From Vanilla planifolia (Eukaryota > Streptophyta > Magnoliopsida > Asparagales > Orchidaceae): a stretch of 64,000 bases of DNA. Positions 29,901 to 39,720 of this stretch are shown here, piece by piece; the stretch's first letter is position 1; the number at the start of each line of letters is the position of its first letter. The notes under the pieces are model-generated. The model was not told the origin of the DNA. It was given only the letters and a program-made list of their open reading frames with translations, and searched no databases. The stretch lies in NCBI GenBank assembly GCA_023846275.1, contig JAIUJO010000619.1:237001-301000 (forward strand), read 5' to 3'. Position numbers and translations under genes: made by a program.

Positions 29901-32900
29901 ACCAAGCCTAGCCTAGCCTAAGCGATCTCTACTTTGCTATGCTCTTTTATGCTATGCTTCACTATTCTCTACTCTACTCTTCTCTTCTTTGCTTCGCTCT
30001 ACCCTACTCTGCTCTACTATGCTCTAGCATAGCTTTGCCTAAGTTAATTCTACTCTTCTCTACTCTACCCTACTCTAGCCTAGCATAGCCTAGCCTTATC
30101 TATCCTTGCCTAGCCTCGCCTCTCCTTGCTTTGCCTAGCCTAGCCTACCTCTACTCTACTCTACTCTACTCTACTTTGCTCTATTCTACTCTACTCTACT
30201 CTACTCTACTCTACCTTAACCTAGCTTAGCCTAGAATTACCTAACTTAGCTCTACTCTGCTCTATTTATCTTTACTCTGCTCTGTTATACTCTACTCTAC
30301 TCTGCTCTTGCCCTGCCTAGCCTAGACTACCTAACTCTACCCTACTCTAGTCTGGCCTACTCTAGCTTAGCCTCTCTTTGCCAAGCCTAGCATAGCCCAA
30401 CCTAACATAGCACTACTCTACTATAATTTACTCTACTTTACTCTACTCTTCTCCAACCTAGCCCAGCCTTGCTTAGCCTAACCTAGCTCTACTCTACACT
30501 ACTATACTCTACTATACTCTACTCTACTTTATTCTACTTTACTCACTCTATTCTAGCCAAGTCTTGTCATGCTTAGCCTATCCTATCCTAGTTCTGATCT
30601 GCTCTGCTCTACTCTATTGTACTCTACTCTGCTTTACTCTATTCTATTTTGCTCTGCTCTGCTCTGCTCTACACTACTCATTTTTGCTCTGCTCTGCTCT
30701 ACTTTGCACTACTCTACACTACTCTAGTCTAACATAGCCTAGCCTAGCTTAGCCTATGTTATCTCTACTTTACTCTAGCCTACCATGGTCTAACCTAGCC
30801 TAAATTTACCTAGCCTAGCCTAGCATATTGTAACCTAACTCTAGTCATCTTAGCTCTGCTCTACTCTACTTTGCTCTCCTTTACTTTGCTCTACTCTACT
30901 ATGCTCAGATCTACTCTGCTCAGCTCGACTTAGATCTACTCTATTCTACTCTACTCTATTCTAGCCTAATTAAGCTTAGCCCAGCCTAACCTAGCCAAAC
31001 CTTACTCTACTCTAGCCTTGCCTAGTCTAACATAACTCAACTCTACTTTAGTCTACTAAACTTTAATCTACTATATTCTATGCTACTATACTCTAACTTA
31101 GCCTAGCCAAACTTAAGATAACCTAAATCTACTCTACTCTACTCTACTCTAGCCTAAGCTAGCCTAGCTTAGCTTAGCATAACTTATCTCTACCTTGCTC
31201 TGGTCTACTATATTCTACTCTACTCAGCTCTACAATACTCTACTCTTCTGTATTGTAGCATAGTTTAGCATAACCTTGCCTAACCTAGCTCTTCTCTGCT
31301 CTACTCTATACTTTATTCTACTCTAGCTTAGCCTAACCTAGCCAAGCCTTCCCTTGCCTAACCTAGCTCTACTATTCTTTACTTTACTCTACTCTACTAC
31401 ACTCCAATCTACTCTACTCTAGCATTGCTAGCTTAACTTAGCCTAACTAAGCTCTACTCTACTCTATTCTACTCTACTGTACTCTACTCTAACCTTTCCT
31501 AGCCTAACCTAACTCAACTTTGCTTCGCTCTACTCTACTGTGCTCTTCTCTTCTTTGATCTGCTCTACTCTACTCTACTCTGCTCTACTCTGCTCTGCTC
31601 TACTCTACTCTTTTTACTCTATTATACTCTAGACTAATTTAGCCTAACTTAGCACTACTCTATTCTACTATACTCTGCTATACTCTACACCACTCTAACC
31701 TATCTTAGCTTAGCCATGCCTAACCTACCCTAGACTAGCCTTGCCTAGCTCTACTCTACTCTACTCCACTCTACTATACTCTACTCTACTCTACTCTACT
31801 TTAACCTTGCTTAGCCTAGCCTAGCCTAACCTAACCTAGCTCTACTCTGCTCTGCTCTACTCTACCCAACTCTACTGTAGCCTAGCCTAGCCTAGCCTAT
31901 CCTAGTTTAACTTAAATTTGCTCTTCTCTACTCTTCTCTGCTCTCTTTTGCTCTGTCTTGCTCTACTTTGCTCCACTTTGTTTTGTTCTACTCTGCTCTA
32001 TTCAACTCTATAATTCTCTACTCTACTCTGCTTTACTCTACTTTAGCTCAGCCTAGCCAAACCTAACCTAGCCCTATTCTATTCTACTCTACTCTACCCA
32101 AACCTAGCCTAGCCTAACCTAGCCTAAAAAAAGCTTGGCCTCACCTAGCCTAGATTAACCTTGCTCTACTTTATCCTACTCTATTATACTCCACTCTACT
32201 CTACTTTAAACAAACTCTACTCTGCTCTACTTTACTCAACTCTACTCTACTCTAACTTAGCCTAACCTAGCCTATCTTAACTTAGATTAGCCTAAGCTAG
32301 CTCTACTCTAATCTGCTCTACTCTACTCTACTCTGTTATGCTCTCCTTTGATATGTTATTCTCTACTTTACTCTTCTCTATGCTGCTTTACTATGCTCTT
32401 CTTTGCCCTTCTCTACCTTACTCTGCTCTTGCCTAGCCTCGCTTCGCCTAGCCTAACTAAGCTCTACCCTACTCTACACTACTCTACTCTACTCTACTCT
32501 ACTCTATTCTACTCAACTCTTACCTAGCCTAGCCTAACCTACCCTACCCTACCTTAGCCTAGCCAAACCTAGCTATACTCTACTCTACTCTACTCTAACC
32601 TAGTGTAGTCTAACGTAGCTTAATTGAGCTCTACTCTAGTCTACTCTAGCCTACCCTAGCCTTCCTTAGCCTAACCTAGCTTTGCTCTGCTTTACTTTTT
32701 AAAACTCTATTATGCTCTGCCTCATTCTGGACTACTCTGCTGTTCTTTACTCTACTTTGCTCTACTCTACTCTTCTCTACTCTACTCTACTCCATTATAC
32801 TCTTGCCTAGCTTAACATAACCTAACCTTGCTATACTCTTCTCTTCTCTACTCTACTCTACTCTAACCTGGTTTAGGCAAGCTAAGCCTACCAAGCTCTA

Positions 32901-34458
32901 CTCTACTCTAGTCTAGCCTAGCCTAACCTTGCTCTACTCTGCTCTACTTTGCTTTGCTCTTGTCCACTCAACTCTACTTTACTCTACTCTATTCTACTAT
33001 ACTCTGCTCTACTCTAGCCTAGCCTAGCCTAACCTAGCCTAAGCTTGCTCTCCTCTACTCTACTCTAGCCTAGCTTAGCCTAACCTTACTCTACTCTTCT
33101 CCACTCTACTTTAGCTTGCTCTACTCTACTTTACTCAACTCTAGTCTACTTTATTCTACTTTACTCTACTCTCCTCTCCTCTACTCTGCTCTACGCTACT
33201 TTACTCTACTCTACCGTACACTACACTTTGCTACTCTACTCTAACCTAACCTTGCCTAGCATAGCCTAACCTTGCTCTACTCCACTCTGCTCTACTCTAT
33301 TATGCTCTACTCTACTCTACTCTACTCTATTCAATTCTACTCTAGTCTACTCTAGCCTAGCCTAATCGATGCTAGCATAGCCTAGCTTAACCTAACCTAG
33401 CTCTACTCTGTTCTATTATACTCTACTTTTCTCTACTCTACTAAACTTTGCTTTGCTCGACACTGCTCCACTCTTCTATGCTCTACTCCACTATAGTTTA
33501 TCCTAAACAAATCTAACCTATCCTAGCCTAACTTAGCCTAGCCTAGCTTAGCTTAACCTAGCTATACTCTACTCTACTTTTTACTATACTCTACTCTACT
33601 TTATTCTGCTCTACTCTGCTTCACTTTGCTCTGCTTTGCTCTACTCTGCTCTACTCTGCTCAACCCTATTGTACTCTAGGCTAGTCTAGCCTTGCCTAAC
33701 CAAGCTCTTTTACTCTACCCTACTCTACTTTAGTTTAGGTTAGCTTAGCCAAACCAAGCCTAACCTCGCTTGGCCTACCCTAGCATAAAAAAGTTCTACT
33801 CAACTCTACTATACTCTACTCTACTCTACTCTACTTTACTATAACCTAGCTTAGCCTAGCTTACCTAGTTCTACTTTACTCTAGTCTAGTAAGCCTAGCC
33901 TAACCTGGCCCTACTATACTCTGCTCTACTCTATCTACTATACTTTACTTTGCTCTACTCTACTCTATTCTACTCTACTCTAACCTAGCCTAGCTTAGTG
34001 TAACCAAAACAAGCTCTACTCTACTCTGGTCTCGACTAACCTAACTTAGCCTAACCTAGCTTTATTTTGCTATGCTATACTTTGCTCTTCTCTGCTCAAC
34101 TCTACTCCACTCTACTATACTCTTCTCTATTCTACACTGCTCTACTCTTCTCAAAGATGCTGTTCTCCATTCGACTCTGCTCTATTCTACTCTACTCTAA
34201 TCTACTCTACTTGAGCCTATCTTAGCCTAGCCTTGCCTAATCGAGCTCTACTCAACTCTACTCTACTCTACTCTAATATAATATTCTCTACTCTACTCTA
34301 CTCTATTCTTGCCTAGCATAGCCTTGCCTACACTAGCCTAGCCTAGCCTAACCTAGCTCTACTCTACTCTACTCTGCTCTATTTTACTCTAACCTAGTCT
34401 AACCTAGCTATTCTCTACTTTACTTTACTCTAGCCTAGCCTCACCTAGCCTTGCCTAG

Positions 34459-34463
34459 CCTAC
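34459..34463 (+). repeat. Target-site duplication, left copy (CCTAC)
   Basis: CCTAC lies directly before the TG that opens the insertion and is repeated exactly at 36,451-36,455 after it. Five bases is the usual duplication length for LTR-retrotransposon integration. The word fits the satellite phase: CCTAG, CCTAC, then CATAA, CCTAG, CTCTA once the insertion is removed. Confidence 0.9.
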
Positions 34464-34845
34464 TGTCAAGCCCCCAACTAAACCAATACCTCTAAATAAC
34501 AAAATTATTATCAGGGTGAGGACAATCAATAAAACCCAAGGTGGGGACCCGACGGTAAGACAAACACGAACTCAAAAATCCAAAGTGTACATTTAAAGGC
34601 ATGTTTTTAAACATTTAATCACACTAAAACTTTCCCTCTCTCACACATCTCTTGAAAATGGCTCTTCTGTAACAGCATCATTCCATCTCTCGGTGCAGTG
34701 GTTTCATGACCTATGATGTAAGCACTAAATGAGATTTTACACATCTCAATAGATAAATCGCAAAAACTAACCAAGTATGAAAAAGAGATATCAAAATACC
34801 ATGAGCAGTGAAGATCAATCTTAAAGATAAAACCATACCAGATGT

Positions 34846-34858
34846 CATATATATAAGG
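34846..34858 (-). promoter_or_regulatory. Candidate TATA element in the LTR (alternative 1)
   Basis: The run CATATATATAAGG reads as CCTTATATATATG on the minus strand. It sits about 385 bases from the inferred 3' end of the LTR, so it would give a long U3 and a short R-U5. It also reads as TATATATAAG on the plus strand, so its direction is not settled. Based on the motif only. Confidence 0.3.
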
Positions 34859-35009
34859 TAATGCCAAATGAAAACCATAAAGAAATACCAGTTCCTTATA
34901 TAGTGTGTTATTATCGGGCCCAATTCCCTTTGATGCATTATCCTCTGGATCCAATCATCATCAATAAATGACCTCTAGCTGGCATCCAACCAAACACATA
35001 ACACTAGAC

Positions 35010-35257
35010 AGATATATGATCCGAAGATCGATACCCTGCAACACATGCTATGCCTAGTGCCACGAGGCAGGTATGGTACCATACCCTTTAACACATGCTG
35101 GGCCTGGTGTAAATCATCATGGAGTCATAGCACATAATACAAGGTAGATATCTGATACGAAGATCAATACCCTACGACACACGCTGAGCCTGGTGTAGAC
35201 CCTAGGTAGATATTGGATCCAAAGATCAATACCTTGCAACACATGCTGGGCATAGTG
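35010..35257 (+). repeat. 50-bp internal tandem repeat of the LTR (three full copies, one partial)
   Basis: Copies at 35,010-35,059, 35,146-35,195 and 35,208-35,257 are each 50 bp and share AGATAT, then GATCC/GATAC with AAGATC, ATACC, then ACACATGCTGGGC-like sequence ending TGGTG or TAGTG. A truncated copy at 35,081-35,109 keeps only the ATACCC to CCTGGTG half. Divergence between copies is moderate. The repeats are unrelated to the surrounding pentamers. Sub-repeats of this kind are common in plant LTR U3 regions and may hold regulatory sites, but that role is inferred. Confidence 0.85.
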
Positions 35258-35719
35258 GTGAGGATAATGTTCTCTGGGAATCCATTTTTACTACCATTTC
35301 CAATCATAATTTCAAACAATTATGCCATATCAAAAGACCTTTCTTTCCATATTGTTTCTTCCTTTTTATTTCATTATCATACCATGTTATTTCTTTCTTT
35401 TCAGTTTTCATGCAAATGCATAAGTAATCCATACCATAGTATTTTTTCCTTTTTATGCCATAAATATATGCAACAATCACAATTCTATAACGGTAAGAAA
35501 AGCATATAAAATCATATAATATTATGCTACATCACAGGGTTAGGAATTTATCTACCTGGATTTTTTGTACCAAATTTTCTTCCCTACTTCTAATTTTTTT
35601 TCTTGATGTCCTACAAGGCCATGGTCACAAATTAAAATATATTCATTAACCAAAAGTGCTTTCTAAAAAGCTTTCCAAAACAAACCCCCAAAAAAAATCC
35701 CAAAATCGGCTTACGCGGG

Positions 35720-35818
35720 CACTGTACCGCCCGCTCCCGATGCTTGACCGCGTGCGCCCGACGATGGATCGAGAGTGCCCGACGCACTGGACCGCGCGCT
35801 CCCGGCATGCAAGACCGC
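35720..35818 (+). repeat. GC- and CpG-rich patch with a diverged 65-bp-offset duplication
   Basis: CACTGTACCGCCCGCTCCCG at 35,720 recurs as CACTGGACCGCGCGCTCCCG at 35,785, each followed by ATGC-like sequence and a GACCGC. The patch is rich in CG dinucleotides, unlike the array. Several overlapping frames on both strands stay open here only because of high GC. I recognise no protein in them. Confidence 0.7.
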
Positions 35819-36149
35819 CAGCGCTCAGCAGCTCGGTTCAGCAGCGTAACCCGATCAGAAGGCATGGACCGGTTTTTCGCACTTTCTCTCTCTCTTTCCC
35901 CTGTACGTCACGCGAAACCGGAATATTTTGCCGACAAACTCGAAATCTCTTGCATCTCTCGCCGGCTAATTGACCGCCACTCACCGGAAGAACTTATACA
36001 ACCCGACGACAAAGCAAACAAAAATTCTCACCTTAGTCAACCGTCATTGTTGCGTGCCGGAAATAACGAAAATTCCTTGCTGCCGTGCCTCACCATCGTG
36101 CCTTGCCGCCGTGTTAACAGAAGTACGTTCCAAATGCACATTGTTCAGC

Positions 36150-36157
36150 GTTTATAG
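36150..36157 (-). promoter_or_regulatory. Candidate TATA box in the LTR (alternative 2)
   Basis: The plus strand reads GTTTATAG, giving CTATAAAC on the minus strand, about 295 bases from the inferred LTR 5' end at 36,450. It would place transcription start near the CpG-rich patch and leave an unusually long R-U5 of about 1.6 kb. It is a good match to a plant TATA box, but only a motif. Confidence 0.35.
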
Positions 36158-36224
36158 CCGCTGTCTGAATCGACTTAAGCGATGGTTCGTGAACCGCATT
36201 TTGTAGAAAACCCCTTCTAAATTT

Positions 36225-36370
36225 GATATTTGCAAATATATCCTCCGCCAAATTGAATTTGAACTAAGTCGACATTCAAAAATTACAAATCTATCCTCCA
36301 CGTTTCAAATTTATCCCAAATCTTTAAAAAAATTCATACTTTATTCATTTGAGCTCCAAAAATTACAAAT
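36225..36370 (-). repeat. AT-rich short repeats near the LTR end
   Basis: Related units at 36,225-36,246, 36,278-36,299 and a partial one at 36,358-36,370 share AAAATTACAAAT or ATTTGCAAAT; the first two continue to TATCCTCC. On the minus strand this reads GGAGGATA followed by TTTGTAATTTTTG, a type of sequence frequent in plant LTRs. Spacing is about 50-80 bp. Confidence 0.65.
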
Positions 36371-36450
36371 TAAACATCATTAGACTCGTCTCAAAGAGCT
36401 CTTTCTAAAAAAATACAATAAATAACATAAAGAAAACTAAGGCTGTTATA

Positions 36451-36455
36451 CCTAC
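36451..36455 (+). repeat. Target-site duplication, right copy (CCTAC)
   Basis: Exact copy of the five bases at 34,459-34,463. It is followed immediately by CATAA and CCTAGCTCTA, so the satellite resumes in phase. Confidence 0.9.
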
Positions 36456-36680
36456 CATAACCTAGCTCTACTCTACTCTTCTCTTCTTTACTCTACTCTA
36501 TTATACTCTGCTTTACTCTATTCTACTCTGCTCTGCTTTGCTCTACTCTGATCTACTCTACTCTACTCCACTCTACTCCACTCTACTCTACTCTACCATA
36601 CTATACTCGAATCTGGCCTAACCTAACCTAACCTTGCCTAGCCTCATTGAGTCTTAGTCTACTCTACTCTACTCTACTCA

Positions 36681-39600
36681 ATTTTATTCTACTCTAGCCT
36701 AGCTAAGCCTAACTTAGTCTTATGCTGCTCTACTCTACTCTACTCTGCTATACTTTACTCTACTCTAGCCAAGTCTATACTTGCCTAGCATAGCCTAGCC
36801 TAACCTATCTTAAGCTAACCTCACCAAGCTTAACTTAGCCTAGCCTTACTCTACTATACTCTACTCTACTCCACTTTATTATACTCTATCTTATTCTACA
36901 AGATAAGACTAACTTAGCTCTATGTTACTCTACTTTACTATAGCCTAACATAGCCTATCCTAACCTAGACTCCCCTAGGCTTACTGTACTCTACTCTACT
37001 CTAGCTTAGCCTAGGCTAACGTAGCCTAACCTTGCCTTGTTTTTCCTAGCGTTGCTCTACTTTGCTCTACTATATTATACTCTACTCTATTTTATTCTAC
37101 TATAGCCTATCTAATCCTAAGTTAGCTCTATGCTACTATACTCTACTTTATTCTACTTTAGCATAACCAAGCCTAGCTTAACCCAGCCTAGCTTAAATAG
37201 GCTAGCTTAACGTAGCCTAGACTAGCCTTACTCTACTTTGCACTACTATATTTTATTTTACCCTAGCCTAGCTAAGTCTGACATAACTTTATCCTACTTT
37301 ATACAACTCTACTTTACTCTACTCTACTCTACTCTACTCTATTCTACCATACACTAATTTACTCTTCTCTACTCTATCATCATATACTTTACTCTACTCT
37401 GCTCTACCCTACTCCACTCTTCTCAACTCTAGTCTACTCTACACTACCCTACTCTAACCTAGCCTAGCCTAACCTATCCTAGCCTAACTTAACCTAAGCT
37501 AGCATAGCTTTGCCTTACTCTACTCTACTTTATTCCACTATATTTTATTCTACTCTAGCCTTGTTATGCCTAACATAGCCTAGCCTACCCAGCTTTACTA
37601 TACTCTACTCTACTCTACTCTACTCCACTATACTCTACTTTACTCTACTCATCTCCACTCTACTCTTGCATTGCCAAGCCTAGCCTAGCTTAGCTGAGCC
37701 TCGTCTCGCCTAACTTAGCTTAGCCTAGCTGAGCCTAGCCTCGCTAAACCTATCCTAACAAAACCTCACCTAACCTAGTCTAGTCTTACTCTAGTCTACT
37801 CTATAATACCTTATCATATTTTACTCTACTCTAGCCAAACTAAGCTTAACTTTGCTCTATGCTACTCTACTCTACACTACTCCATTATAATCTTGCTTAA
37901 CCTAACCATACTACACTATACTTTGCCCAACTCTACTCAACTCTACTCTTACCTAGCCTAACCCTACCTCACCTAGGCTCTACACAACTCTACTCCACTC
38001 TACTCTATTTTATTCAACTCTTGCCTAGCTAGGACTAACTTAGCTCTATTCTACTCTACTCTACTCTATTCAACTCTAGCCTAACCTATCCTAGCCTAAT
38101 CTAACCGAGCCTTGCCTAGCCTAGCCTAGCCTTACTATACTCAAATCTAATCTACTCTACTCTATTCTACTCTAGCCTAGCCTAGCCTAACCTCACCTAG
38201 ACTCTACTCAACTTTGCTTTTCTCTACTCTGTTCTACTCTGCTCTACTCTGTTATAATCTACTCTACTCCACTCCATTTTTCTCCACTTTGCTGTGCTCT
38301 ATTATGCTCTACTCTATTCTACACTGCTCTATTCTACTTTGCTTTGCTCTACTATGCTCAACTCTACTCTGCTCTGCTCTACTCTACTCTACCTACTCTA
38401 CTCTACTCTACTCTACTTTACTTTACTACACTCTACTCTACTCTACTCTACCCAACCTTACCCTACTCTAACTTAGCCTATCTTACCCTTGCCTAGCCTA
38501 GCCTAGCCTAACCTAACCTCACATACCTTAGCCTAGCCTTACTCTACTCTACTCTACTCTATTTTATTCTACTCTAGCCTACCTAAACTAGATTAGCTTT
38601 ATGCTACCCTACTTTACTCTACACTAGTCTAACTTAACCTAGCTTAGCCTAGCATAGCCTTACCCAAAATTACTATATTCTACTCTACTCTACTATACCT
38701 TACTCTACTCTACTATACTCCACTCAACTCTTTCTTAGCATAGCCTAGCCTAGCTTAGTCGAGCTTAGCCTAGCCAAACCTAGCCTAGCTTAGCTTAGCC
38801 TAACCTATCCTAACCCAACATCGCCTAACATAGCCTAGCCTTACTCTATTCTACTCTGCTCTAGTCTACTTTACTCTACTCTATTCTATTCTACTCTAGC
38901 CTTGCTAAGCCTAACTTAGCTCTATGCTCCTCTTCTCTACTCTACTCCACACTAGCTTAACCTAGCCTAGTCTAACCTAGCCCTTTTTTTGTACTCTACC
39001 CAACTCTACTCTACTCTACTCTAGCCTAACCTATCCTAGCCTAGCCTAGCTTAACGTACTCTACTATACTCTACTCTACTTTATTTTATTCAACACTAGC
39101 TTAGCTAAGCCTATCTTAGGTCTATGCTACTCTGCTCTACACTACTAAACCCTAACCTTACTTAGCCTTACCTAACCTAGCTTAGTCTAACCAAGCCAAA
39201 CTTAGCCCAAACATACTATACTCTACTCTACCATACTCTACAGTACTCTACCCTAGCCTAGCCAAGCTTAGACTCGCCTAACCTCACCTAGCTTAGCCTA
39301 GCCATACTCTACTCTATTTTATTCTACTCTAGCCTAACTAAGCCAAACTTAGCTTTATACTACTCAATTTTACTCTGCCCTATGCTATCATAGCCTAGCT
39401 TAGTCTACCCAAGCCTATGCTAGCTTAGCTTTCCCATCTTTATTATACTCTACTATACTTAACTCTACTGTACTCCACTCTACTGTACTTGACTCTAGCT
39501 TAGCCTAGCCTTGCCTAGCCTAACCTACCCTATGTTAGTCTAGCCTAGCTTATCTTTTCCTAACCTAGCCTAACCTAACTTATCCCAACCTAACCTTGCC

Positions 39601-39720
39601 TAACCAAGCCTAGCCTTACTCTACTCTACCCTAGTCTACTCTAAACCACTATACTATACTCTATTTTATTTTAGTCTAGCTTAGGTAAGCTTAACTTAGC
39701 TCTATGTTACTCTACTCCAC
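36681..39720 (+). repeat. Higher-order repeat domain with about 12 copies of a compound unit
   Basis: A recurring anchor reads ATTTTATTCTACTCTAG, then CCTAGCTAAGCCTAACTTAG, then CTCTATGCTACTC. I find recognisable copies beginning near 36681, 36888, 37089, 37250, 37542, 37818, 38007, 38561, 38883, 39083, 39316 and 39663. Spacing is irregular, mostly 160-350 bp with one gap of about 550 bp that contains a CTCTG-rich block at 38,214-38,470. GCTAAG and CTCTATG are rare combinations elsewhere in the window, so this is amplification of a particular mutated segment. Copies are diverged by several bases each. Confidence 0.75.

Larger units (their letters stand above)
1..34458 (+). repeat. Pentanucleotide satellite array, pyrimidine-rich orientation, left arm
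   Basis: The whole stretch is made of 5-bp words: CTCTA blocks alternating with CCTAG/CCTAA blocks, plus single-base variants such as CTTTA, CTCTG, CTATA, CATAG, CCAAG and CTTAG. Perfect runs rarely exceed about 40 bp, so the array is diverged rather than freshly amplified. CG dinucleotides are rare. The word order has a polarity: B blocks usually begin after CTCTAG and end CCTAACCTAG before returning to CTCTA. I see no gene, RNA gene or other transposon here. Open reading frames of 60-120 codons encoding repeats of Leu-Tyr-Ser-Thr-Leu are a by-product of the stop-free CTCTA word and end at the first CCTAG block. The left end of the array lies outside the window. Confidence 0.97.
34464..36450 (-). 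mobile_element. Solo LTR of an LTR retrotransposon (probably Ty3/gypsy-like)
   Basis: This 1,987-bp block is the only complex sequence in the window. Seen directly: it opens with TGTCAAGCCCCC, closes with GGCTGTTATA, is flanked by a perfect CCTAC duplication, and is bordered by satellite on both sides with no primer-binding site, polypurine tract or Gag/Pol-like frame. From family knowledge, 5-bp duplications and TG...CA ends mark LTRs. The closing TA would be a C-to-T change from CA. Read on the minus strand it begins TATAACAGCC and ends GGGGGCTTGACA, resembling plant gypsy-type LTR ends (TGTAACA-CC start, GACA end), so I infer minus orientation. A solo LTR arises by recombination between the two LTRs of a full element. 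It contains a 50-bp internal repeat, a GC- and CpG-rich patch and AT-rich ends. Its open frames of 75-137 codons match nothing I recognise. Confidence 0.82.

Noticed and set aside
1..34458. Telomeric DNA, because CCTAA (TTAGG) is the arthropod telomere word
   Set aside because: CCTAA is a minority word, usually single and placed at a fixed spot in CCTAG blocks. There are no long CCTAA runs and no CCCTAAA plant telomere runs.
34619..34954. Minus-strand frame of 111 codons within the LTR
   Set aside because: It shows no domain or motif I recognise, overlaps a second minus frame of 75 codons, and lies in an AT-rich LTR where chance frames of this size are expected.
35632..36206. Overlapping frames of 77-137 codons on both strands in the GC-rich LTR part
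   Set aside because: The GC-rich, CpG-rich sequence suppresses stop codons in several frames at once. The peptides are rich in Arg, Pro and Ser with no recognisable family, and frames on both strands compete.
34464..36450. Complete retrotransposon or DNA transposon
   Set aside because: There are no paired LTRs, primer-binding site, polypurine tract, Gag/Pol or transposase. The 5-bp duplication and TG start fit an LTR better than DNA transposon classes, which usually duplicate 2, 3, 8 or 9 bases.
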